Of a stretch of 64,000 bases of DNA, positions 1 through 11,289 are shown piece after piece. Within the stretch, counting starts at the first letter, position 1, and the number at the start of each line of letters is the position of its first letter. Location of the stretch: assembly GCA_963921825.1 (NCBI GenBank), contig OY997588.1, positions 122,632,715 to 122,696,714 of the forward strand, read 5' to 3'. The DNA comes from Erodium maritimum. Lineage: Eukaryota > Streptophyta > Magnoliopsida > Geraniales > Geraniaceae. The position numbers were made by a program, and so were the translations under genes. The notes under the pieces are model-generated. The model did not search any database and had not been told where the DNA came from. It saw only the letters and a program-made list of their open reading frames with translations.

Positions 1-97
1 GAGAACTGTTTTTTTTACTCTCCTTTGGGGACAACTTTTAATATGTTTATTTTGTATTTTCTGCCAAACGCTGTCTACTATGGTTTGCCAGTGACAC
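1..97. other. Flank left of the composite Harbinger element
   Basis: AT-rich sequence with no coding signal that I can support. It ends in a TAA that forms the left target duplication of the Harbinger element. The matching flank resumes at 17645. Confidence 0.4.
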
Positions 98-100
98 TAA

Positions 101-454
101 GAGCATTCACATCAAGCCGGGGTTTGATGGCGAGGCAGGGGACAGAGCAATGGGAGGAGGACTCGGGGTTTGGGGTTCGAGCGGTGTGGGGAGGGGGGCG
201 TGCGAGGCGGGGGGGAGGAGAGGGACGAGGAGGGTTCGGGGGGCAGAGGCGCGGGGCCAAAATCAGCCCCGCTGACTCACGCTCCTCTGCCTCTCTCTCG
301 TCCAGTGGCAAGAACAAAAAATAAAATTAAAAAACAATTATTCAACCACTGTTAATACTCCTCACCCCATTTCACCAATTCGCACCACAAACTTTTAAAT
401 TCTCTCAAACCTAACTCTCTCAAATTCATATCGTCTTTGCAAAATCTGATCGAT
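101..454 (+). promoter_or_regulatory. Leader of the Harbinger Myb/SANT gene
   Basis: From the left TIR to the start codon the sequence is first G-rich (about 120-260) and then CT/A-rich, as expected of an untranslated leader. No TATA box is clear enough to annotate. Short open frames here are by-products of the G-rich composition. Confidence 0.35.
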
Positions 455-606
455 AATGTCTGACGACGATTCCACTCAACCGCCGGAACACGAATTTTTC
501 AACTCGGAAGAGGAGGACAACACCGACGAACAACCTGCGAACCCCAATCCACAAGGTCCGACCACCAATCAAGCCGGGTCGTCTTACATACAGATGTTGC
601 AAACCG

Positions 607-611
607 GTTTC
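607..611. repeat. Target site duplication of the copia element, left copy
   Basis: GTTTC immediately before the LTR, identical to 9066-9070 after the other LTR. It fixes the element boundaries exactly. Confidence 0.95.
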
Positions 612-2299
612 TGTTGGGTCTCGAGGTAGGGTTGGAGATGAACCAACTCGCAGCGGAAAATCAAGGAAAGCCAAGAGACGATTAGAACCATGAAACAACT
701 AACAAAGAATGGATTAACAAGAGAAAAATTCAGCACTAGTTCTTACCAAAACAAGAACACCGGTTAACGAATGATTGGCTTGAGTCTCCAAGACGCCTAC
801 GTATCCACATGGGAATCAAAGCCACGTAGTTCTTCTCTTTGAGGACTCAAGAACACAAAAATGGAGGAGGAAACTAGCCAAACCCGAAATGGCCATGGAA
901 GAGGGAGAGAAAATGTGTTTCCTATTCTTGTCTTGTGTTTGTTATGTTGAAAAAAGATGACTTAAACATAACAAAACTCATACTTGTCCAACTAAAGGCA
1001 TGGGACAAGTATGGTGTCAAGTAAGGTGTAAATAGGACAAAGTATGGCAAGACAAGATTGGGTTAGGTGGTGAATCACCAACACCTTAATCCTTGTCTTG
1101 CTTACTTAGTACTAATTAATCAAGACTTGATTAATTAGTTCCATGGGCCTTGGTTGCATGGGCCTTTCATGGGCCTCTTGGAACATGGCCCGTGACCATT
1201 TCCAACGAGGTCCCGTGATTCGCTCATCGCCTCCATGCCTTCCATACCGGAAATGTCCAACATTATCCGACGCGATCAATCCCAAGACTCCAAGCCTTGT
1301 CTCGATCCGTAAAGTCCTATTCACTTACGGGCACATGACCCAAAACCCAGTTTTGGTCATGTCCCGAGACAACTCCCTTTTGGCCATTCTCCATAAATGT
1401 GTCAATGAGTTTCATCCTCCGGTGTGACCCTTAGGTTTATGCATGTCAATAGATCAACGTAAAATCCCATTTTACTTGATCCTATTTAAGTGGCAACTAA
1501 CGAGACTTTAGTATTGTCTGACACTGCATAGCGAATCGACCCTGTCGATTCTAACCTTTCCGTCGTCCCTGTCATTATCCTTTTATCTCCGATATCCTGA
1601 TTGAGATAAGGCATAGAGCCGTCATCCTTATTATTCTCAATCACCGTTCCTTGATATGTGAGATGACTGAAGATATGATACCCAGTATCATGTGCATGGC
1701 CATGCTATTCTTCCAGTCACTCTCGATCAAGCGGCCGAGAACCGATATCTTTCCCATACCTTAGTATGAGGGATAAATCCCTTAGCCGTCTTTCGTGTCA
1801 CTCATGTAGCCCGTCCCCAAGCCAATCCTGGCCGTTATGGAAGCCCTGTTACGGACAACGTTAGGCTCAGGTCAAACTCAGTTGTTGACTACATAGCGAT
1901 CACAAAGACTCCTTGGTCTAAGGATACATGACAAGCTACAACACTGAATATGTTCATGACTTAATCTATGGCACATATTCAGGGCGGGTCGTCCAATATC
2001 ATGTCCCACATGATATCTATGATCAGACTCCGGAATCCCATTCCAATGACTAACAGAACGTAAGCCATAAAGAGCCATCTTTCATACTAGTCGCTTCTAG
2101 TGAAGCTTTGTTGACTAGGGACCCATCGAGTGTGATCTATCTCGATCTATGGTTCTATTCGCATGGTGGGCATAGATCAGAGCACACATCGATATATTAC
2201 TCCAACACATAAGTAATATAAAGCCGCTTTAATTTTATTGCTAACGATGATATATACATTTGGACATTTAGGATTGAACTACGGGCACTAAGACTAACA
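612..2299 (-). repeat. Copia LTR (3' LTR of the minus-strand element)
   Basis: It starts TGTTGGGTCTCGAGG and ends GCACTAAGACTAACA. The length equals that of the copy at 7378-9065, and the sequence is nearly identical throughout. Small open frames inside (for example 1143-1427) recur at the same offset in the other LTR and are not genes. Confidence 0.95.
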
Positions 2300-2310
2300 A
2301 TCTCCCACTT
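2300..2310 (-). promoter_or_regulatory. Copia polypurine tract
   Basis: The minus-strand reading is AAGTGGGAGAT directly beside the 3' LTR, the usual plant copia plus-strand primer. The polyprotein stop TAG lies at 2314-2316, just before it. Confidence 0.85.
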
Positions 2311-2313
2311 GCC

Positions 2314-2648
2314 CTAGTTCCAATCTAAACTCCAATATGTCCCCATCGACTTTACATGTCTAACATGTTCAGGCAGTGACACTGCCTTAGTCAAAGGGTT
2401 GGCTATGTTATCATCTATTGCAATATCGGTTATCTTCACTTCACCTCAGTTCAGTATTTATCTGATGAGGTGGATACGCCGCAGTACATGTTTGGATTTG
2501 TTATGCGATCTAGGCTTTTAGATTGCGCAATGGCCCTTGTGTTGTCGCAAAATGGATTCACCGGACTGGATGGGTTTTTAATTACACCCAGCCCTGCCAT
2601 GAATTTCCAAATCCACATAGCCTCCTTAGCTGCCTCTGCAGCATCCAT
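2314..2648 (-). pseudogene. Copia RNase H domain and polyprotein C-terminus
   Basis: The remnant of the RNase H that removes tRNA and genomic RNA during reverse transcription. AAEAAKEAMWI and FCDNTRAIAQ correspond to the conserved copia RNase H blocks (the Asp-Asn-Thr segment carries a catalytic Asp). The frame is lost around 2451. Another frame resumes with IANPLTKAV and runs to a TAG at 2314-2316, two bases from the purine tract, so the C-terminal end is in its native place. Non-functional as written. Confidence 0.8.
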
Positions 2649-2886
2649 GTACTTGGCCTCTGTCGTAGATTCGGCAATGGTATCTTGCTTTACGCTTTCC
2701 CAGCTAAAGCTCTGCCATTCAGCGTAAACACATATCCTGATTGACTTCTAAAGTCATCTGGATTTGTCTTGGAAAACTAGCGTCTACTCATCCTTCGACG
2801 GCTAGTTCATCATCATCTTTCCCCCGGGTTAGAATGATGTCTACTGGTACAACATAAGGCTTACGAGACGTCTGGTCTCATACATG

Positions 2887-3897
2887 TCATGGCATATATG
2901 ATCGATCCTGCCCCCAGGCGCATAGGATTCTCATCATCCTTTTCAGCTCATCAGGTGTCTTAGGACACTGAGTCTTGCTGAGATGAATGCCATGACTAGT
3001 GGGTAAGAGTCCTTTCTTTGAATCGAGCATTAAGAACCTACTCAATGCCTTGTTCACATAGGTTCCCTGACTTAAATCCAAGACCCTCTTGGTGCGATCT
3101 CTACATATCTGAATCCTTAAGATATAAGAAGCATCGCCTAAGTCCTTTATTGAAAAACACTTCCTCAACCAAGCTTTAGTCTCGTGCAAGGTTGGGATGT
3201 CGTTTTCAATGAGAACCAGAAAGGTAATCTTGCTCCCACTAGCCTTCTTATAAACGCAAGATTCATCCTCGTTCTTGATTAAGCCAAATCCAATTACAGC
3301 TTCATCAAAACGAAGGATCCAACTCCGAGAAGTTCGTTTCAATCCATAAATGGATTTCAACAACTTATAAATCTTTCCTTTATTCTTCGGATCGTCAAAA
3401 CCTTTGGGCCGAGACATACAAACGTACTCAGTCAAATTTCCATTTAGGAAAGCGGTTTTGACATCCACTTGCCATATCTCGTAATTATGATACGCAGTTA
3501 TGTCAAGAAGAATTTGGATCGATTTTGACCATAGCCACTAAGGAGAAGGTTTCCTCATAGTCAATCCATGCCTATAACCTTTCGCCACCAGTTGAGCTTT
3601 GTAGGTCAGAGGGTTGCCATCCATGTCCATCTTCACCTTGAAGATCCATTTGCATCCGATGGTCCTCACACCATTGATGGGATCAACCGGTTCCCAGACT
3701 CGGTTGTCCGACATGGATTGCATTTCCTCCCTCATGGCTCCCAGCCATAACTCGGAGTCGGGCCCATCCACGACTTCTTGAAAGGTGGCTGGATCATCGT
3801 GATCCACCATGACTTCATTGTCACCTCCGGATACCATATCTTGGAGGTGGAAGATTGATCCTTTCAAATCGCCTTGGACCTTCCGGAATTGTAACAC
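2887..3897 (-). pseudogene. Copia reverse transcriptase, catalytic box deleted
   Basis: Two frames together cover most of a copia reverse transcriptase (RVT_2 type). The upstream part (3538-3897) has GCKWIFKVK and YKAQLVAKGYR; a frameshift and stop follow near 3538. The downstream part (2887-3468) has MDVKTAFLNGNL, SIYGLKRTSRSW and KCFSIKDLGDA. The segment that should hold the metal-binding YVDD box is absent: FLVL runs directly into IENDIPTL at the 3210/3211 junction, an in-frame loss of about seven codons. The enzyme could not polymerise DNA even if the frameshifts were ignored. Confidence 0.85.
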
Positions 3898-4299
3898 GAA
3901 TTGGTTCTTACTCTACGACAATCTCTGGCTCCTTTCTACTGGGTTGCCAATTGGTTTAGACAGATCTGTACCATCCTGAATTTCTTCGAGATGCACAGTC
4001 CTCCCAATGACGTCTTTGGAAACAAAACTCCTTTTCCATAAAGACCCCACCCCATGCGACGAACACCATGTTCTCACTGGGATTGTAGAAGTAGTATCCC
4101 CTTGTTGCTTTGGGATACCACACGAAGGTGCATATCTCAGATCTTGGTTCGAGCTTAGTCGAAACCAAATGTTTCACATAAGCCTCGCAACCACAAATCT
4201 TTAGGAAGGACAAAGCGGGCATCATCCCATTCCATTTTTAAAATGGTGTCCCTTCCACACCCTTGTCGAAGCCCGATTCACTATGAATGCGGTCGTCTC

Positions 4300-4702
4300 T
4301 AGAGCATAACCCCTGAAAGAGATTGGGAGATCAGTCCAACTAATCATGGAACGGACCATTGTCTAACAATGTCCGATTTCTCCGTTTGGCTACACATTTC
4401 AACTACAGTGTCCCAGGAGGAGTCCATTCCAAAAGGATCTCATTCTCTTTTAGATGATCTAATAACTCTGTGGTCAAGTATTTTCCACCTCGATCCAATC
4501 GAAGTGCCTTAATACCTTTGTCGAGCTGGTTTTCTACTTTAGTCTTAAACTCTTTGAATTTATCAAAAGCTTCAGACTTATGTCTCATCGAATAGACATA
4601 ACCATATTTACTGTAATCATCAGTAAAGGTGATAAAGTAGCTAAAACCCCTCCTGGCAAGTGAACTTATTGGTCTACACACATTCGAGTGTATCAGCCCC
4701 AA
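4300..4702 (-). pseudogene. Copia integrase core, catalytic residues changed
   Basis: The rve-type integrase core inserts the cDNA using a D,D,E triad. FTDDYSKYGYVY and LRLDRGGKYLTTELL are recognisable, and the second Asp (LDRGG) is kept. The first Asp is Asn (HSNVCRP, codon at 4682-4684). The glutamate block reads VAKRRNRTLL with Lys at the Glu position (codon 4385-4387), after a TAG stop. Both changes are G-to-A on the coding strand. A further remnant with EKEFCF-like sequence continues to about 3956. Confidence 0.8.
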
Positions 4703-4718
4703 TAATTTACCCGCCCTT

Positions 4719-5409
4719 TCATCGCGATCGATAAAAGGGAACTTTAGTCATTTTTCCCATCAAACAAACCTTGCACCTATCGATCGAATGGAACTCGAAT
4801 GAACCTGAAAGTTCGCACTTCTGAAGTGCTGATAGGTGCTTCTTGTTTATGCGACCTAAATGACAGTGCCATAACAGAGTTAGGTTTAAATTGTTGGATT
4901 TAGACCTCTTGGTATTAACGGAATATATAGAACTTGAGGCATTGTTACCCATATCTAATATGTACAATCCTCCAACCAAGTCAGCACTGGTATAAAACAT
5001 ATCATTGCATAGAACATTGAAAACTCCATTTCCAATATTAACATTATATCCTTCCTTGTCAAACACGGATACAGATATAATATTCCTACTAAAAGTAGGT
5101 ATGCAATATACATTATACAATACTAAGACAAGGCCTCTTGGCAAAGCAAGACTCATGGATCCTACAGCAGTTGCCACAACTCTGAGGTCCACTTCGTGCT
5201 TTCCAGACCTCTCCTACTTTCAGCCACCATATATAAGTGCATGTGTGAGATTCAGTCCTGGTATCTAATACCCATGAATCTTTGGAAGTAGAGAGATGTA
5301 GCTCTATAGAGTTAATACCGGATGAAGGCACGGTCCCACCGCCCTTCCTTAGATCATCCAGGTTTCCTGATGAAGGCGTAGTCCTACTGCCCTTCTTCAG
5401 ATCATCCAC
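4719..5409 (-). pseudogene. Copia protease and pre-integrase region
   Basis: The aspartic protease block reads SWVLDTRTESH: the active-site DTG is DTR (codon 5257-5259). A frameshift follows. The 157-aa frame at 4719-5192 contains LPRGLVLVLYNVYCIP and NIISVSVFDKEGY, then the gag-pre-integrase HHCC zinc finger (LWHCHLGRINKKHL ... CKVCLMGKM). The zinc finger looks intact; the protease does not. Confidence 0.8.
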
Positions 5410-5455
5410 GCTATTTTATGAAGGCGCAATCCCACTGCCCTTCTTCAGATCAGCC
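5300..5455 (-). repeat. Three tandem units in copia gag-protease linker
   Basis: Units of about 66 bp read on the minus strand as D(D)L(K/R)KG.G...PS(SG) three times. They lie between the zinc knuckle and the protease. Confidence 0.7.
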
Positions 5456-5821
5456 GTGAACTTCCTGTAATCCCGGTTCCAATGACCAGGCTGTTGGCAG
5501 TAGAAGCAGACATTCTCATGTGTCTCATCTTTCCTGCCAAGTGCGCATGGGCCCCGCCCTTGCCACTTCCAATTCCCTTGTTGAGCATCAGAATATCCTT
5601 GGATCCCAGATCCCTGATATATTCTTCTCAGCAATTAATGACACTTCATGTAACTCTGATATGGTCGTAGAGACAGCCTTGTCATGGACATATTCTTTGC
5701 GTTCAGACTTGAGGACTATCCTCAAAATTCTGTACCAGTCCAAATAGTTTGTCCCATTTAGCTTGACCCTGTCAAGAATGGTTTTTAATGACAAACTATT
5801 AATGTTCGCTGAATTTGCCAT
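5416..5821 (-). pseudogene. Copia gag remnant with damaged zinc knuckle
   Basis: Translation would start at the ATG at 5819-5821 (MANSANINSLSLKTIL), followed by LNGTNYLDWYRILRIVL, typical of copia capsid N-termini. Much of the central capsid is missing, so it is shorter than usual. The nucleocapsid knuckle CFYCQQPGHWNRDY has Tyr in place of the last Cys (codon 5467-5469), which would weaken zinc and RNA binding. A frame change separates the capsid start from the knuckle. Confidence 0.75.
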
Positions 5822-7364
5822 TTGATCTACAACAGATAAAATTCAATCAGTAAACTGAATAAATTTTATGAAGATCAAGCTTAAACACCAACAATCGATT
5901 CTAAACCTTTAGAATCTGAAACCAAGATCCTTGATTCACTCGATTAAGTTGAACTAATGCTCACCACTTAATCGAGCTATGTAGGTAGGACTCCATCCAA
6001 TCACATCCAATGTGACTCTTGGCTAGGGTATGCACTTATGTACACGGCTTACCCTATCTGTTACCCTAGCTCAACCTCAGGCTGAGAATCGTAGTCGGGT
6101 CCACCAATTTTCAACTATGGCCCGTCACTATGTAGGTGCTCCGCTAATGCGCACGACACCCACATATGTCGTCCAAACCTACTACCCCGCTTCCTCATGG
6201 ATGCTCCGCTAATGCGCACGACACCCATAGGACGGGGTGGTAGTAAGGTGTTGATGATTGGGAGGTATCGGACATGACCCGCTTTTACTTGTCCAGTTGT
6301 GTTCAAAACTTTGGCACATCCTAGATGCGATGAGCACATCAACTACATTCCAAATGCAATGATGCCTCAAATTACATCCAATGTAATTCTTCCTTTGAAC
6401 CCGTCAACTACATCCAATGCAATGACGGTTCTAAGGGTTCACACACAAGGATTAAAATTCCAATTTTATCTTTGCATGTGAGGTGATATGCTCAGTAAAT
6501 AAAGTTAAGCATGCAATTCTAAAACACATAGAATTAATCATGCATAAACTAAACCAAGCATAAAGCGGTAAATGTGCACATAATAGCCCCCTAAACTAAC
6601 TCCCACTAGCTTCTTGAGCTCCACCGACTCCAAGCCGATGCCAACACCCGAAAATCCACCAAATGACCTTTTCGCCCTTTCTTCATCTTGAGTAAAATAT
6701 TACAATTTAATACACGACTCGCAGGTCGGGAATAAATAAATATTACAAACAAGTGGTTCGACGACCACACATTGAAAGAATAATTACATGCTAACTCTAA
6801 CGGCTCGCAGGCCGTGAAAAGCGATAAATAATTAAATCGAGCTCGGGGCTATTATGTACACCATGCCAACATCACATCACACATCGTGTTATCAAACAAG
6901 CATGTTATCAAACATCATGTGATTTTCCGGTTTTAATCAATAGCCAAGTTTCGAAAATTTTTGATGCTCGGTTTATCGAAACCGTTCAAAAATGAAACTT
7001 TTGAACATTTGATCTTCGAGTTCCTCATGACGGTTCCAAACTCGTCATAACTAACAAAACGGTTTAGCCTTGGCATATCAACCATCCAATGGTCATGCTT
7101 GGCCTAGCTCCGTCCAACGGAGCCCCGTTCGGTCCCGGTTTCGGCTCCCCGAGAGTCCCGCTCCCGAGACCCGAAAAATCAAATTTTTTTCAAAATTTCC
7201 AGATTTGAAATAATTTTCAAAAAATCATTTTACATGTATTAAATCCATAAACAATAATTTAAAACATGTTATCAAAAAATTTAGCAAAACAACATGCCAA
7301 AAACGAAACTTTCAAGCAAAACCGAAACTTTGAACACCGTCTTGTGAATCCCGAAGGTAGCACG
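5822..7364 (-). other. Copia untranslated leader
   Basis: About 1.5 kb between the primer site and gag without a usable open frame, long for a copia leader. A 24-bp direct repeat (gctccgctaatgcgcacgac) sits near 6138 and 6203. It would hold the packaging signal, but no such signal can be identified by eye. Confidence 0.5.
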
Positions 7365-7376
7365 GCTCTGATACCA
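7365..7376 (-). promoter_or_regulatory. Copia primer binding site for initiator tRNA-Met
   Basis: The minus-strand reading is TGGTATCAGAGC, complementary to the 3' end of plant initiator tRNA-Met, one base inside the LTR. This sets the 5' side of the minus-strand element. Confidence 0.95.
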
Positions 7377-7377
7377 C

Positions 7378-9065
7378 TGTTGGGTCTCGAGGTAGGGTTG
7401 GAGATGAACCAACTCGCAGCGGAAAATCAAGGAAAGCCAAGAGACGATTAGAACCATGAAACAACTAACAAAGAATGGATTAACAAGAGAAAAATTCAGC
7501 ACTAGTTCTTACCAAAACAAGAACACCGGTTAACGAATGATTGGCTTGAGTCTCCAAGACGCCTACGTATCCACATGGGAATCAAAGCCACGTAGTTCTT
7601 CTCTTTGAGGACTCAAGAACACAAAAATGGAGGAGGAAACTAGCCAAACCCGAAATGGCCATGGAAGAGGGAGAGAAAATGTGTTTCCTATTCTTGTCTT
7701 GTGTTTGTTATGTTGAAAAAAGATGACTTAAACATAACAAAACCCATACTTGTCCAACTAAAGGCATGGGACAAGTATGGTGTCAAGTAAGGTGTAAATA
7801 GGACAAAGTATGGCAAGACAAGATTGGGTTAGGTGGTGAATCACCAACACCTTAATCCTTGTCTTGCTTACTTAGTACTAATTAATCAAGACTTGATTAA
7901 TTAGTTCCATGGGCCTTGGTTGCATGGGCCTTTCATGGGCCTCTTGGAACATGGCCCGTGACCATTTCCAACGAGGTCCCGTGATTCGCTCATCGCCTCC
8001 ATGCCTTCCATACCGGAAATGTCCAACATTATCCGACGCGATCAATCCCAAGACTCCAAGCCTTGTCTCGATCCGTAAAGTCCTATTCACTTACGGGCAC
8101 ATGACCCAAAACCCAGTTTTGGTCATGTCCCGAGACAACTCCCTTTTGGCCATTCTCCATAAATGTGTCAATGAGTTTCATCCTCCGGTGTGACCCTTAG
8201 GTTTATGCATGTCAATAGATCAACGTAAAATCCCATTTTACTTGATCCTATTTAAGTGGCAACTAACGAGACTTTAGTATTGTCTGACACTGCATAGCGA
8301 ATCGACCCTGTCGATTCTAACCTTTCCGTCGTCCCTGTCATTATCCTTTTATCTCCGATATCCTGATTGAGATAAGGCATAGAGCCGTCATCCTTATTAT
8401 TCTCAATCACCGTTCCTTGATATGTGAGATGACTGAAGATATGATACCCAGTATCATGTGCATGGCCATGCTATTCTTCCAGTCACTCTCGATCAAGCGG
8501 CCGAGAACCGATATCTTTCCCATACCTTAGTATGAGGGATAAATCCCTTAGCCGTCTTTCGTGTCACTCATGTAGCCCGTCCCCAAGCCAATCCTGGCCG
8601 TTATGGAAGCCCTGTTACGGACAACGTTAGGCTCAGGTCAAACTCAGTTGTTGACTACATAGCGATCACAAAGACTCCTTGGTCTAAGGATACATGACAA
8701 GCTACAACACTGAATATGTTCATGACTTAATCTATGGCACATATTCAGGGCGGGTCGTCCAATATCATGTCCCACATGATATCTATGATCAGACTCCGGA
8801 ATCCCATTCCAATGACTAACAGAACGTAAGCCATAAAGAGCCATCTTTCATACTAGTCGCTTCTAGTGAAGCTTTGTTGACTAGGGACCCATCGAGTGTG
8901 ATCTATCTCGATCTATGGTTCTATTCGCATGGTGGGCATAGATCAGAGCACACATCGATATATTACTCCAACACATAAGTAATATAAAGCCGCTTTAATT
9001 TTATTGCTAACGATGATATATACATTTGGACATTTAGGATTGAACTACGGGCACTAAGACTAACA
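7378..9065 (-). repeat. Copia LTR (5' LTR of the minus-strand element)
   Basis: 1688 bp, TG...CA, offset 6766 from the other copy. The embedded short frames are identical in both LTRs. Transcription of the element would start in this copy on the minus strand. Confidence 0.95.
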
Positions 9066-9070
9066 GTTTC
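9066..9070. repeat. Target site duplication of the copia element, right copy
   Basis: GTTTC, identical to 607-611. The interrupted Myb/SANT frame resumes here. Confidence 0.95.
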
Positions 9071-10320
9071 ACCCCAACCGGTGGTTGGAACCCTAATTCG
9101 TTCAACCAATACATGGCCTCTCTTTGGGGCCAAGGTAACTTTTTGAATTATAATTTTATCCATTTCATTAATTAAATTTTTAATCAATTTATCAAGTTTA
9201 ATGTCATGTATGTGTAATTATAGTTACATTATTTGTTTAATTTTAATTATTTGTGACCAAACAATGGATTATCCAATTTTCATTGTAATTAAAATTTAAA
9301 TGTCAACGTAGGTGGAATAGGACAACCGGCCCAACCGGCCAATCCAATAGGACCACCGCCCAATCCATTTGGATCACCACCAATCACGACTGGGGTATTC
9401 ACCCGCCCACTGTATGACCATTACAACATGGCTGCCAACTATTTCGGGCAACCACAATTCTCGATGTCGACCACAACCGCAACCCGCATGTCGTCTACTT
9501 CATCATCCGTGGGACCGAGTACCCGGGCGACACCAAAAAGGCGAAGAAAATGGCCCCCTCAAGTGGATTTGCTCCTGATCAGAGCCTGGAAACGCACAAC
9601 GCACGACCCCATCACCGGAACCTCGCAAGATGGGAGCACGTTCTGGACCACGGTTCATAGGCGCTTGTGCAGTGCTGGGAATTTCCCATTGACTCAGTGG
9701 ACGGTGCAAGCCGCCAAGACCCATTTCAACATAAGTGCTACAAGAGTCATGCGGTATGTCACACTGCTAAACAAGGAGAGGGCCCAGGAAGGTCATAGCG
9801 GCTGGAGCGAAGAGAAGTTTAGGGAGCGGACGATGGAACTCTATCGAATCCACGCCGAACACATAAAAAACGAGCCGAAGATTTTCAAGCTCGATCATTG
9901 GATAGAGCCGTTTGAAAATGATGAAAAGTTCTGGGCGGAGGAAGGCAAAGCCGGGGTTCTTCGATGACGATTGGACGCGTCCAGCAGTTATAGAAACACC
10001 ACCCCGCCCACTTCAGTCCCCACCGATGATGATAATGTCACACATTTAAGTGGTGACAAGCAACAAGCCGGGGGCTCAACTTCCCCAATCGCTCCACGTT
10101 CCCCACCCGTACGTCCAAGTTCCCCAATTGTCATGCCGCCTCCACGCGAACGCCCAATTGGAAATAAGGCCGCGAAGAGGAAGGGGAAGAGTATGGCGGA
10201 CAGAGCATCGTATCTCGTCCAAATGGATCAGGGGAGGTGTGAAAAGGCGAAGCTTACCGTGGCTCTTGACGAACCGCCGCACGCAAACTGTCAAACACCC
10301 CAACACTTCTAACATATTTT

Positions 10321-10920
10321 CACGCAAGGAAAAAAACGGGAATTACCTCCTCAACAAATCAAATTGCAACGCACACAACATCACGCAATATTAGCACACA
10401 CACATCACAGTTTCCGGTAGCAAACCGGCTGGGCCTGGAGTCGCCCCGCATAACTTTTTCCGACCGTCAGTCGGAAAGGCGAGCCGACCTCTTCGCGGAA
10501 CAAATCGCAACACTTTACCGATTGCTAGTCGGAAGGTAGGCCCACCTCATCGCGGAACCACGACACCCTTCGTCGATGACGAATCGACAGGCGGGCCATA
10601 CCTTAACCACCCATTTCCACGTGGATAAACAAACAACAGAGATTACATCCTCAACAAATCAAATTTTAACGCACACAACATCACACAATATCAACACACA
10701 CAAATCATAGTTTCCGGTAGCAAACCGGCTGGGCCTGGAGTCGCCCCACAATACTTTTCCCGACCGCCAATCGGAAAGGCGAGCCGACCTCTTCGCGGAA
10801 CAAATCGCAACACTTTATCGATTGCTAGTCGGAAGGTGGGCCCACCTCATCGCGGAACCACGGCACCCTTCGTCGATGGCGAATCGACAGGCGGGCCATA
10901 CCTTAACCACCCATCATCAC
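10321..10920. repeat. Two tandem 300-bp units inside the LTR
   Basis: 10321-10620 and 10621-10920 align base for base at a period of 300, with scattered substitutions (for example ccgcataac against ccacaatac). Each unit contains the block 'ccggtagcaaaccggctg'. Confidence 0.85.
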
Positions 10921-11115
10921 ATAGATCACCAACACTCGATCAATTATCACAACAAACTATCAATTATCACATTTAACATATCAAGGCACTACCAACTATC
11001 AAGTCACACGAGTCATTCACTACACACGCGAGTTCAACACTCTAAGCGCACACTAATCAAACATACAAGCACAACAACGCTAATAGATACAGCACGACAA
11101 TTTACGGAGTATATC

Positions 11116-11289
11116 CAACCTACGGGCACAACCAGGTACCCTCATGCATTTCTACAAACATGCCAAGTATAATCAACCTACGAGCACAACCAGGTACCCT
11201 CATGCTTTTCTACAAACATGCCAAGTATAATCAACCTACGGGCACAACCAGGTGCCCACATGCATTTTTACTAGTAACTTTCCCTAGTC
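11116..11289. repeat. Three 58-bp tandem units inside the LTR
   Basis: Units starting near 11116, 11174 and 11232 share 'caacctacgggcacaacc' with small changes. Such short arrays are common within gypsy LTRs. Confidence 0.75.

Larger units (their letters stand above)
612..9065 (-). mobile_element. Ty1/copia LTR retrotransposon, young insertion, coding-dead
   Basis: It has two 1688-bp LTRs with TG...CA ends and a 5-bp GTTTC duplication. The primer site matches initiator tRNA-Met, and there is a purine tract next to the other LTR. A decayed gag-protease-integrase-RT-RNase H polyprotein lies on the minus strand in copia order (integrase before RT). On comparing the LTRs I saw one difference, T at 978 against C at 7744, so insertion is very recent. 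The coding region, however, carries stops, frameshifts and lost catalytic residues. It must have been moved by enzymes made elsewhere, unless its LTRs were homogenised. Confidence 0.95.
455..10288 (+). pseudogene. Harbinger ORF1: Myb/SANT-like DNA-binding protein, split by copia
   Basis: In PIF/Harbinger elements this protein binds the element ends and brings the transposase into the nucleus. The start ATG at 455 opens an acidic N-terminus (MSDDDSTQPPEHEFF...). The frame runs to 611, is broken by the copia insertion, and resumes in the same frame after the duplicated GTTTC at 9066-9070. A donor CAAG|GTAACT at 9134/9135 and an acceptor GTAG|G at 9311/9312 define a 177-bp intron that keeps the frame. 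Exon 2 has a basic KRRRKW run and a trihelix/SANT-like core with tryptophans spaced as in the family (near 9548-9950). A TGA at 9965-9967 interrupts the frame; the same frame then continues to the gypsy LTR boundary at 10288, including a Lys-rich segment typical of the family C-terminus. A +1 reading at the stop gives GFFDDDW, so a frameshift is an alternative to a stop mutation. Plant relatives are often misnamed 'glutathione S-transferase T3-like'. Confidence 0.75.

Noticed and set aside
1112..2078. Small frames repeated exactly at 7878-8844
   Set aside because: They are in both copia LTRs and are identical because the LTRs are, not because of coding selection.
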